From contig CAJNDS010001624.1 of the NCBI GenBank assembly GCA_905221605.1, forward strand, positions 671,501-735,500: a DNA stretch of 64,000 nucleotides, read 5' to 3'. The translations under genes and the position numbers were made by a program. Position 1 is the first letter of the stretch. Every line of letters begins with the position of its first letter. The DNA is from Symbiodinium natans. Lineage: Eukaryota; Sar; Dinophyceae; Suessiales; Symbiodiniaceae. A model generated the notes under the pieces. It saw only the letters and a program-made list of their open reading frames with translations. It ran no database searches and had not been told where the DNA came from. Below, piece after piece: positions 33,266 through 43,499 of this stretch.

Positions 33266-34383
33266 TCCAGCCCCGACTAGCTATATATACCCTGCTCCAC
33301 CCTTGGGATACCTCTTCTGTCTCCATGTTCTAAGGCCAGTGCCAGCAGCCAGGACAATCCAGGAGAATCGTGGCAAAGCAGCACCCAGCAGCAGCATTGC
33401 ATGACCTACACTAGAAAGGACATTGGCCTCCAACCATGTCGGGGGCATGCTGTGAAAACAGCACTTTCTCAAGCACTGCTACCTAAAAATACACATGGGA
33501 AATTAGCTGCGGAGAAGGGGCCGCCATAGAGTAGAACCTGCGAGGCCGCTGACAAAGTAGGCTCGCTTCAGACGGCCAGTGGCCAGCACAGGCGCTTTCA
33601 TCGGCAGTGCTATGCTACTCCTGACGCTTGCAACGTGCCTGTGAGGTCAGCACCAAGCCCTGCAAGTGACGAGCATCTTCCTCGGTGGCGTCTCCCACGG
33701 CTGCCTGCCGAACATTTGCCCAACTACTGCCGATGGATGGCTTTGTCCTTTGTGCTACTTCGGTTGGGCCGGGGTCGGTTGCCTCGATTCGAAAAGAAAC
33801 CCTTCCATTTTCTAAGATCGGAAAACCTCTACTTTCTTTACATATCAATATCACATCCACTTTTATTTCCGCCTTTTCTTTCCTGTCTTCGTCCTGCGGG
33901 CGACATGCACACCCGCCGCCCAGGTGACTGCAATTATGAAGAGGCATGTAATTTCTTGTAGGCTGCTGGGCCTTTCATGTTTCCGAAAATCCATAATGTT
34001 AACTCTCGCTACCCGCTGATCACGGACATGAGCATAAGAGCGAACACCTTTCGATATGCTTCAAGCACGGGGGAAAGCGACGTAGTCCCAATAGAAGATA
34101 AGACCACGAACTCGTCGGTCTCTACGGTGGTAGCCGCGGCGATCATGGTGTTCATAGCCACGATCGCAGCCACGCTGGTCACCGCCCCGAGCTGCCATTC
34201 TTCCCCAGGCCAACGGTTGTAGATCTGCAGAGAGCAAAACATATCACAATGGGATCGTTTTCAGCCAATATGGCCACGATCGGAGCCATTCACTTGCGTG
34301 GCCTCACGTTACAGATGTGGCACTCAAATCCAGACCAAACCTTGCTGTGATTTGAGTACGACACATTTCGCTAGTTTCTATGC
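33266..34383. other. No gene recognised
   Basis: This lies upstream of the recognised desaturase exons on the minus strand, so missing first exons may be here. Two minus-strand frames (33615-33947, 34009-34242) are open, but I see no motif. A short alternating TA stretch (CTATATATACC) lies at 33281-33290. Confidence 0.4.
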
Positions 34384-37017
34384 CGGCGCAGTTGCAAGCC
34401 CGCACCCCCTCCCAAGCCTTGAACCTCCTCCAAGCTGCGACGAGTTTCTAAGCCCGGCATGGGTTGCCAGCCCGCACCCCTGCCAAGCACCCCCAAGCCC
34501 CCCCAAGCTGCGACGAGTTTCTAAGCCCGGTACGGGGTTGCTAGCCCGCACCCCTGCCAAGCACCCCCAAGCCCCCCCAAGCTGCGGCGAGTTTCTACGC
34601 CCGGTGCGGGTTGCCAGCCCGCACCCCTGCCAAGCACCCCCAAGTCCCCCCAAGCTGCGACGAGTTTCTAAGCCCCGGTGCGGTTTGCCAGCCCGCACCC
34701 CTGCCAAGCACCCCCAAGCCCCCCCAAGCTGCGACGAGTTTCTAAGCCCGGTACGGGGTTGCTAGCCCGCACCCCTGCCAAGCACCCCCAAGCACCCCCA
34801 AGCCCCCCCAAGCTGCGACGAGTTTCTAAGCCCGGTGCGGGTTGCCAGCCCGCACCCCTGCCAAGCACCCCCAAGTCCCCCCAAGCTGCGACGAGTTTCT
34901 AAGCCCCGGTGCGGTTTGCCAGCCCGCACCCCTGCCAAGCACCCCCAAGCCCCCCCAAGCTGCGACGAGTTTCTAAGCCCGGTACGGGGTTGCTAGCCCG
35001 CACCCCTGCCAAGCACCCCCAAGCACCCCCAAGCCCCCCCAAGCTGCGACGAGTTTCTAAGCCCGGTGGGGGTTGCCAGCCCGCACCCCTGCCAAGCACC
35101 CCCAAGCCCCCCCAAGCTGCGACGAGTTTCTAAGCCCCGGTGCGGTTTGCCAGCCCGCACCCCTGCCAAGCACCCCCAAGCGCCCCCAAGCTGCGACGAG
35201 TTTCTAAGCCCGGTGCGGGTTGCCAGCCCGCACCCCCCTGCAGGGGTGTGGGTTGGCAACCCGCACCGGGCTTAGAAACTCGCAGGGGTGCGGGCTGGCA
35301 ACCCGCACCGGGCTTAGAAACTCGTCACAGCTTGGGGGAGGGGTGCGGGCTGGCAACCCGCAAACTCGTTGCGGCTTGGGGGGGCTTGGGGGTGCTTGGC
35401 AGGGGTGTGGGTTGGCAACCCGCACCGGGCTTAGAAACTCGCAGGGGTGCGGGCTGGCAACCCGCACGCTTAGAAACTAGTCGCAGCTTGGGGGGGGCTT
35501 GGGGGGGTGCTTGGCAGGGGTGCCGCCCCCCCTGCCCCCCAGCTCCCCCAAGCTGCGACGAGTTTTCGTTGCCCAGCCCCCTGCCAAGCACCCCAAGCCC
35601 CCCAGCTGCGACGAGTTTCTAAGCCCCAGCCCGCAGCCCCCCCAAGCACCCCCAAGCCCCCCCAGCTGCGACGATTTCTACCAGGTGCGGTTGCCACCCG
35701 CACCCCTGCCCCCAAGCCCCCCCACTGCGACGGTTTCTAAGCCCCTGCCAAGCACCCCCCCCCCCCCAGCTGCGACGAGTTCTAAGCCCGGGCCCTTGCC
35801 ACCGCACCCCTGCCAGCACCCCCAGCCCCCAAGCTGCGACGAGTTTCTAAGCCGGTGCGGGTTGCCAGCCCGCACCCCTGCCAAGCACCCCCAAGCCCCC
35901 CCAAGCTGCCGCACGCAAGCCCCCCCAATTTTTAAGCCCGGTGCGGGTTGCAGACCCCAGCACGCCCAAGCCCCCCAGCCTGCGACGATTTCTAAGCCGC
36001 CATTGCCAAGCACCCCAAGCCCCCCCAAGCTGCGACGAGTTTCTAAGCCCGTGCGGGTTGCCAGCCCGCACCCTGCCAGCACCCCCAAGCCCCCCCAGCT
36101 GCGACGAGGTTCTAAGCCTGCAAGCGGGTTTGCCCCCGCACCCCTGCCAAGCACCCCCACGCCCCCCCAAGCTGCGACGAGTTTTCTAAGCCGGTGCGGG
36201 TTTGCCAGCCGCACCCCTGCAGCACCCCCAAGCCCCCCCAAGCTGCGACGAGTTTCTAAGCCGGTGGGGTTGCCAGCCCGCACCCCTGCCAAACCCCCAA
36301 CCCCCCCAAGTGCGACGAGTTTCTAAGCCGTGGCGGGTTGCCAGCCCGCACCCTGCCAAGCAGCCCGCACCCCTGCAAAACCCCCAAGCCCCCCCAAGCT
36401 GCGACGAGTTTCTAAGCGTGCGGGTTTGCCAGCCCGACCCCTCAAGCCCCCCCAAGCTGCGACGAGTTTCTAAGCCCGGTGCGGGTTGGCCAGCCCGCAC
36501 CCTGCCAAGCACCCCCGCAAGCCCCCCAAGCTGCGACGAGTTTCTAAGCCCGGTGCGGGTGCCAGCACGCACCCCTGCCAAGCACCCCCAAGCCCCCCCA
36601 AGCTGCGACCAGTTTTAAGCCCGGTGCGGGTGCCCCCTAACCCCCCCCAGCTGCGACGAGTTTTCCTAAGCCGGTGCGGGTGCCAGCCCGCACCACTGCC
36701 AAACCCCGACCAGCAGCCCGCACCCCCTACCAAGCACCAGAACCCCCCCAAGCTGCGCCGGTTGCAGCCCGCACCCCTCCATGCACCAAAAAACCCCCCA
36801 GCCCGCGACGAGTTTCCCGCCAGCCCCCTGCCAAGCCCCCAGAACCCCCTGCCAAGCACCGCAACTGGCGAGCCCGCCCCCTGCAAGCACCCCAAGCTGC
36901 GACGGTTTCTCAGCCCGGTGCGGTTGCCAGCCCGGTGCCAGCAGAAAAGCTGCGACGCCCAGCCCGGCACCCCCCACCAAGCACCCCAGAACCGCCCCAA
37001 GCTGTGACGAGTTTCTA
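34384..37017. repeat. GC-rich satellite, ~73-bp unit, with higher-order structure
   Basis: Unit core: GGTGCGGGTTGCCAGCCCGC, then ACCCCTGCCAAGCACCCCCA, AGCCCCCCCAAGCTGCGACG and AGTTTCTAAGCCC. From 34434 to 35191 the GCTGCGACGAGTTTC landmark recurs at intervals of about 73, 74 and 84 bp. Every third unit shares the variant CCCCGGTGCGGTTTGCC, giving a ~230-bp higher-order repeat. Each unit contains a 7-bp-stem hairpin (GTGCGGG/CCCGCAC). Many overlapping Pro-rich frames span the array on both strands; they shift phase from unit to unit and are not coding. Confidence 0.95.
35243..35515. repeat. Inverted block inside the satellite
   Basis: Here the satellite reads in the opposite orientation (TTGGCAACCCGCACCGGGCT, TAGAAACTCG, CAGCTTGGGGG). 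The flanking array on both sides is in the forward sense, so the locus holds a long imperfect palindrome. To its right (35516-37017) the units are eroded, mainly by single-base losses. Confidence 0.9.
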
Positions 37018-37126
37018 GTGTCGACCTAATTATGGGCGTCCGCCGACTTGGGGAGCATCCGGTCGGCAATGCAAGAGCAAACTTCTTCTGGCATTCGGGT
37101 TAGATCTGTCTCTACATGTCTAAATC

Positions 37127-37384
37127 CTATCGGTCCTTGGCTTTCCGCATCCATCTCCGGGCCTTCGCTGCCTTAACATCTGCCACGAAAGCATCCGGGT
37201 CGAAGCTCGCGTCGAGCACGTAGGTTTCGGACCTCAAGAGATCTCTTCCACTCGAGACTCCGTATGTATCTGCAAACCACTTGTGGAAAGAGCCTGAGTC
37301 TAGGACTTGCACATGAGCCTTCGAAACTAGTCGGCACAAGTTTCTGTGGAAAATTACTTGAGCCGAATACTGATGCGCAGCCAT
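37127..37384 (-). CDS. Possible C-terminal exon of an unrecognised gene
   Basis: The minus-strand frame 37127-37384 ends with a stop at 37127 and has balanced, charged composition: SFHKWFADTYGVSSGRDLLR, then ETYVLDASFDPDAFVADVKA and a basic tail. It looks like the last exon of a soluble protein. I do not recognise the family and cannot identify upstream exons. The satellite begins about 110 bp beyond its stop, so the array would be the 3' flank of this gene. Chance openness is not excluded. Confidence 0.4.
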   Translation of the reverse strand: MAAHQYSAQVIFHRNLCRLVSKAHVQVLDSGSFHKWFADTYGVSSGRDLLRSETYVLDASFDPDAFVADVKAAKARRWMRKAKDR

Positions 37385-37837
37385 TGGTCACGATTTGCAA
37401 AGATGCAAGCCCTGTCGGTACAACTGTGTCACACAACAGGCATGTTGCCCGTTGCCATCGAACACCCGGAACTCTGGGCCGCGTCTCGTCCGCCAATTGT
37501 GCTGCCCCTTCCGCGCCAAGTCCTGACTCAAGGAGAAAAATCCACAGCAGCGAAGACAAGAGCGTAAAGAGCCTTTGCACCTAGTTCACATGCTTCACTT
37601 AAAATTGCTTCTATGGGCTGTCCTTTCTGTCAGCTCAGCATGGTGGCCTTGGTAGCAGTAAAAACAGCACAACGACCGTATCCTCAGTGGGCATCGCCGC
37701 CAATACCTGTCTCGTGCACAACTACAGACATACTGTGCTCCTCTCTCTCCGACCATCATGTAGTCACTGTAGTCTCTGGCGCTGCTTGCAGATGCCGGGC
37801 CCTAGCCTGCTACTGGAATCGGAAATGATGCAAGGGA

Positions 37838-37935
37838 ACTCCAGAAAGTTGGAACATGGACTTAGGATGAGTGGCCCAATCCCATACTGTACTTTGCTTG
37901 AGGGCATGAAGATACTGATGTTAACATGTCAAAGA
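37838..37935 (+). repeat. Dispersed repeat, copy related to 62719-62810
   Basis: CCAGAAAGTTGGAACATGG, then an AGGATGAG-like stretch, ATCCCATACT and GATGTTAACAT, align with the reverse complement of 62719-62810 over about 90 bp. The left arm GAAAGTTGGAACAT is exact; the right arm has decayed. Encoded peptides in both copies share RKLEHGLRM, which only reflects DNA identity. Confidence 0.65.
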
Positions 37936-40487
37936 TTGAACTGGTATCAGTAGCGCAGATCTGCTGCTAATCATACTTCCTCACGTGCATGGAGCTTTGA
38001 GCATATGCTCTCTCCTTCAATGGTACCTGACCCCGCTAAACTGATCGAACTGGGCCTCCGCACATTGCTCAGGCCCAGAGACAAAAATCTGTAGGACTGG
38101 GATCAGCAGCTAGGCAGGAGGGAGTTGCTTGTAAACTTTGATGCATCATAATTCTATCTGGAAAACCTATGCGTACAAAGATCCAAACAGGTTCCACAGA
38201 ATCTCGCTGAGCGACTGGAAGAATGCATTGACGCTGCTGGAAGCCCAAAAACAGAACGACTCCGACTCCGACTGGCTTGCGAGACTCATGAGCATGAAGC
38301 CTCACATTGAACCCACTGAACCCTGTTGAAACACTTTGCGTGCCTGCCAGGTCTGACAAGATTAGCAAGAGATTGGTGCGACAAACGATAGAATTGAGTC
38401 AAGCTCAAGCAAGTGCAACAAGCCGCGGTCACGATCATGGACAAAGTCCTTGGGCCAGTCCTGTCGACCCTTCAGGATCTCATGCCCTCTTCAAGTGCGG
38501 CCCGAAAATATAATCCGCAACTACCATTACAGAGGGCAATTGTCGCATTGGCTCTTGAGTGTTTACCCTTGCGATTACACCACTCTAGCGAAAAAGACAA
38601 GGGACGGCGCATGGAAAGGCCACCCAAGCAACTGATGCGGTTGCATGTCAGAGTGGGATGTCACAGTGCTGGCTTCTTTGTGAGCGCGCTAGACTGCAAT
38701 GGCGATCATCGGCTGATCCTTCCTCCGTCCATGGGGGGCGCGACAGAATCCACGCCTGTCCTCAAACGCACCCCTAGTGTGCTTGCCAAATCCTTCATTC
38801 GGTGCTACCAAACTCTGCCCATGTACAAGCAGTAACTAGTACACAGTACACACATAGCTACCATAGCTCGTGCAATTTGATTTCGTGCCGCCAATCGATC
38901 TGCACAGGGGCACAAGCCTGGCAGAGAGTTCTCGTTACTCGTTTGATCCATCACATGATCGGCTCCTCGTCACGAGCTGAAACCATGGCGGTCTACCAGC
39001 GGTTTTCTCCTCTGTGAAACTGCGTTTCTCGCAGTGCGGAGGGAGATCTTCGACACTAAGATTCGACGAAACAATGACACACGCTCAGCATGGCTGAGAA
39101 TGTGCTAAGTTCTTCCAAGCTTCTTGACACAGCACGCGTAGGGACGGCCTATTAGGCCCGATTGGCCCTCAGGTGGTGGAACCATCGTGGCGGAAGAGTA
39201 GGAGGAAGATCCTGGCAAAAGTGACATGCTTACTACCCCATGCCCATTTGCACAAAGGCGCTAAGTTTTTGGTCCTGCCCTGCCAGCTTCATCTTGATGA
39301 AATGCTGGGCGAGCGCAAACTCGGACAAAGATAGAAACCATCCTCAAGCCCAGAGCATCAGAGATGTTCTAAAACTAAACTGCTCCACCTGTTCTCTTGC
39401 TCTCTGGAGTCCTTGTCCACATCTGAAAAGGTTCCAAATTGCATGAGGACCTTCGACGGAAGCTTGCTCTCCTCCAGCTTGGCCTTTGCCTGCTGGGCAA
39501 TATGAGTACAGCTTTAAGAGATCAAGCCGATGTCTTACGCAATCCCGACCTGCAGTCCCGAGATTTTCCCAGCTGTTTCGGACCTTGTCGCCATCAGCCG
39601 AAGGAGAAATGGCTAGATGCTTGTCTCACCGAGCATTTCGGCCAACAGCCTCGAACTCGGTCACATACTCGTCACCTAGCAGCCAAACGCATCTAAGCTC
39701 AGCTAAACGCGTAAACCTATCGTAAACTCGTGTGCCATCGACTGGCCAGTGCGCTCTAGCAATACTGTAACTTCAATGCCATTGCAACCAAAAAGTGGAC
39801 GTTTTCCAAATTCATGTCATGCTCGTGCGCTCCCTATGCTCTCAAGCAAGCTCCGTCGCCAAATCGTCAGAGCACTTCTGAAATCCCAGTCAAGGATGGG
39901 TACAGGCTGCCTGACTGCCGATCTTATCCAGGGACAAAGCTAAGCGTCCGACATTTGGAATGTATCCATCGCAGACACGTGCATAGGTGAACTTGAGTAA
40001 GGATGGTACAGGATGCCAAGCCCCTGGTGGTTCTGGTAAAACGCTTTGCTCGCTTTGCCCATCAACCTGAGGGTAACACCCGGAAAGGAGATCACAGATA
40101 AAGAAAAGAAGAAACAATTGCATCCTTGGCAGACTCAGAACATCTCATGCTGAGCAAGGCGCTAAGCGCGCCAAAGCCCCATGGACGTTGAGGCACTCTA
40201 TGTTCACCGACCTTCATCACAGCAAAAGGCGAAGCCCCTGAAGAAAGCTGTGCCTCGGCGGCAGGATGGCTTCAGCGCACCCTCTGACTCTACACTCAAG
40301 AATTAAAATACATGCTCTCTCTGTGCCGCAACACATGTCACCTGCATGGCCACAGGACAGGCGCGAACCTCCGCAGCTTCGGCTTGCGGCAGCCTGAAGC
40401 AGCAGATATTTCATGATATTTTTGTCTTGCAAGTCTGTCATTTGAGTACGTGGATGGAGAAAAGCTGGCCCTAAGTTTGGAAGCATG
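37936..40487. other. No gene recognised; possible 3' end of the EHD gene
   Basis: Open frames exist on both strands but none carries a motif. A C-terminal EH (EF-hand) domain, present in animal EHD proteins, could be encoded by exons here on the minus strand; I did not find one. Confidence 0.4.
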
Positions 40488-42595
40488 GAAAGCTGCAGTA
40501 AAAGGCCTCCTCAGTCGTCATCTTTAGCAGCTGAGGTAGCTCCTGGTGGATCATGGCCTGCGGCTTTCTGCGACAAGACTGCCCAGGGTGCTTGGAGTTA
40601 AGGCGGAAGCCTCTAAATTGTCCATTTTCTTCTTATCCAGCTTTGGAAACTTGGTGAAATCCATTTTTTCCAGCTTCTCCTGTCCACAGGGGACGGGCAT
40701 GATCAGGATGTTCCCTGTACGACGCTACGAGCAAACTGCCACTTGCCCTCCAAACCCTGCACCCGCATCAGAGTCGGGTCGGGGAAGTCGCCCATTGCCA
40801 AGCTGCGCTCCTCGCATCGTTTCACTGCGACACCCTGCGGAAACGCAGCAGCTGGGCTGTCCTTGGCAATTTCGGCATAGACGTTGGTAAGATTGTCAAT
40901 CAGCTTTTTCTGCTCCTGCCCATGATGCGAGGAAGCCTGCTGGCAGAATGGACCTTGGCCTCAGGACTACTCACGACCACAACCTTTCAAGCACAAGTTG
41001 ATTTCGCCGGCATGGTTTTTGGCGCTGACTCGTCTCTAAAAAGAGTTGCGCACCAAAGCAAGGTCCTTGCTCTTCCCCATGAAGGAGGGCATTTTATTCC
41101 TGCGTGGAGCACAGGATTGGTCACAGCTTAATGGAAAAAAGGCCACAGGTCCTCAGATGGTTTAACAAGAAGGCCAGCACCTTGCGACAAACCCTTTGCA
41201 GTGAAGTCAAGCAAAGATTGTGCCAGGCTTCTGCCAAGGCATCTGCCCGGGCCAGTCTCGCCCGCTTGATCAAGTCGTTAAGCTTTCTTGTGGCCGCACC
41301 GCGGGGCATCTGGGACAAGGCCGTGTACAGGTCATTCCTTGGCAACAGACAAGCCCAGCCCACCTCACAATATAACGGCATTGTTACAACCACAGTCCGA
41401 TTGAAGAGGGAAAATCCATAGGCACCAGGCTCTTCTGACTCGAACAGACTTCTCATTTCGACATTTCGCAGCGCCCCGTCCTCAACATGCAAGTAGCAGA
41501 GAAATTTCAAGCAGAGCAGCAAAAACAATCCCAGTGCTCCAACACAAGAGTCAGGCCCAGTAGGACCCAATGTAGACACGGGACACTTCTGGAGTGTCCT
41601 TGCACGTACATCAAAGTCTCTCGCTACTGACGCGAGTCATAGTGAGTGAAGCTCAGGTGAAGGCGATAACCTTGCCCAGGGACCACATCAGTGCCTTAGC
41701 AATCAACAGCCACCCTTTTTGGAACACTACGCACAGGGACGCCGGACTTTCCAACATCTTTCAACCCGTGTCTGTCCGGGAAATATCGCTACAGATTTGT
41801 CTTGTATTCATGAAACAGCAAGGGACTTTTCACTCGAGAGCCTTGCCCCATAAACGCGCATCAGCTGCGGTGTTGTTACTTGATCAGCCTGTCAACGTCA
41901 AGAGACTCACAGTAACATACGGTAGCATCTTGCAACAGCCACTGACTGATGGAAGTATGAAAGCCATTCCAACACAAGCCATTATCAGCTGCTTCCCTTC
42001 AACCAATCCTCGCCTTGTTCAGAATGATGTGTATCTTCTGATCGTTCCTTTCACTCGCCGAATCTCGCCGAATTAGTTCAGCATGAAACGCCAACAGCAT
42101 CCCCACAGCTGTGATGTGATACTTGCCTGATCTACCAAACTGCACGAAATAATGCCAATGCTCCCTTTCAAAGCAAGCAGTACACGACGGAACTCATCAG
42201 AGATGTCCAGCTTAGACCTCGGAAGGGCAATGAAGGGCACGACAACTCTCTCATTCACGCTTCTGGAAGGCTCCTGCGGCCGAGCCACACATCAAAGAGT
42301 ACCAATATCATGTCAACGCGGTCTGCAAACCACTTGATAACTTCCTCCCAGCGCTTCACCATGGGTCCACAGAAACATGGAATGGAGCTGCTTGCACTTA
42401 CTTGCACTCGCAACTGTACACATCCCATTGCATGCTCACTTCGCAAACGGCATTTGCGAACGACGAGCGCACAGGAGTCCACTATCTACGCCTGCCGTAG
42501 CAACATAACTGTCAACCGCTAAAACCCGGAGCATCAACATCAATCTCCCCCGCAATCACAAGCTCTTGAACAAACATCTCCCAAGAAAGGCTGAC
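40488..42595 (-). CDS. EHD: EHD-family ATPase, central and C-terminal exons
   Basis: About fourteen minus-strand exons encode the EHD protein from the switch region onward. 42521-42595 has FVQELVIAGEIDVDAPGF (DxxG as DAPG). 42290-42363 has WEEVIKWFADRVDMILVLFD. 42165-42228 has KLDISDEFRRVLLALKG. About 42013-42050 has QKIHIILNKA (NKxD). 41660-41700 has ALMWSLGKVI. 41550-41605 has TPEVSRVYIGSYW. 41433-41460 has LFESEE. 41247-41345 has RKLNDLIKRARLAR. 41152-41180 has VLAFLLNHLR. 41066-41099 has MPSFMGKSK. About 40860-40916 has KKLIDNLTNVYAEIAK. 40758-40797 has GDFPDPTLMRVQ. 40611-40679 has EKLEKMDFTKFPKLDKKKMD. 40490-40557 has AMIHQELPQLLKM. EHD proteins are dynamin-like ATPases that oligomerise on tubular endosomal and plasma membranes. 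Introns 41181-41246 (66 bp, GC-AG), 41100-41151 (52 bp, GA-AG) and 40558-40610 (53 bp, GC-AG) are exact. The C-terminal end is not resolved. Confidence 0.88.
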
Positions 42596-43149
42596 CTAAG
42601 TGTCCAGCATAGTTCGCCGCCGGACTATGCAAGGCGCTATGCGGAAAATGACTCGCATGAGTTCTCATGCACAGCAACGTATTAAATCTAACTTGCCCAG
42701 CACTTTCTCCAGCAAGGTTTACTCAAATAGGCGTTGAATTGCTGGCTGCGATGGCTGAGTGAAGTACTGAACACCTGCCACTATCATACAGTGAAACTTC
42801 GGCAGATGTAAGCTACACGGCCGCATGCTCGTGTCCGAGGTTGCGCTCTGGAATAAAGACTATGGTGACCATCGTCCTGCAAACGCCTCGGATTGAGCTG
42901 CAACTCCTTGTCGTTTCTCTGGGGGCCGCTAGACGCCAGACTGCTTATATCTGCTTATGACTGCTTGACACTCTGGAGCTTGCATTAGGTCGTACCAGCC
43001 TGAACAATCTGCAAATGAGAGGCTATTCCGGGACCATTGAGGATTGCCTGCTGGTGCAGCGGCTGTTGGCCTGACTGCCAGCCGTGGCAACCTCATGCGA
43101 GTCGGCTCAACAGGTAAATCCATGGCACAGGTGGATGCGCAGACCTCGT

Positions 43150-43435
43150 GTCTTGGTCCAAGCAGCCGTCCCCCGAAATCGAGTCTCAAATTCGTGCAAG
43201 GACACCTCAGACAAAGCAGCTACTGATGTCAGGCACGCAACTTGCCACATTCAACTCGGCAAGCTTTCAGATCGAACCAAGCGCACTTCGTACCCGTGGC
43301 CTGTTAAAGCTGCAACGTAGCGCAAGTCCTGCTTTTCTCCGGGGGGAGCACCAAACCATCTTTGTTGGTATCCAGCTCGTGGAACACCTCCTCCAATGCT
43401 CTCGCCGGCTTGGGAAAGGGCGACAGGGTTTCCAT
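43150..43435 (-). CDS. EF-hand protein, two exons
   Basis: The first exon (about 43355-43435) encodes PKPARALEEVFHELDTNKDG, the entering helix and the first half of a canonical calcium-binding EF-hand loop (D-x-N-x-D-G). The second (about 43150-43214) continues VSLHEFETRFRGTAAWTKT, giving the V/I at loop position 8, the E at position 12 and the exiting helix. The exact splice was not resolved; one residue at loop position 7 is uncertain. The gene may be a calmodulin-like protein, a calcium-dependent kinase tail or an EH domain. It lies within the EHD gap on the same strand. Flanking exons were not found. Confidence 0.5.
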
Positions 43436-43499
43436 TTGTCACATGTCTTATCATGATGTCAAATGATCCTCCAAGCAGGTATCTGGAAACGTCCATTGA

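Noticed and set aside
34384-35242. CRISPR-like array because of regular repeats
   Set aside because: Units are contiguous without unique spacers, the organism is a eukaryote, and no cas genes occur.
34298-37018. Many long overlapping open frames coding Pro/Cys/Arg-rich peptides on both strands
   Set aside because: They are produced by a GC-rich satellite whose 73-bp unit is not a multiple of three. The peptides cycle through frames and exist on both strands.
43325-43360. APPGEKQ near 43335 read as the SGEKQ motif of EHD
   Set aside because: The overlapping frame forms a coherent EF-hand loop, and the phase and spacing to the next EHD exon do not fit.
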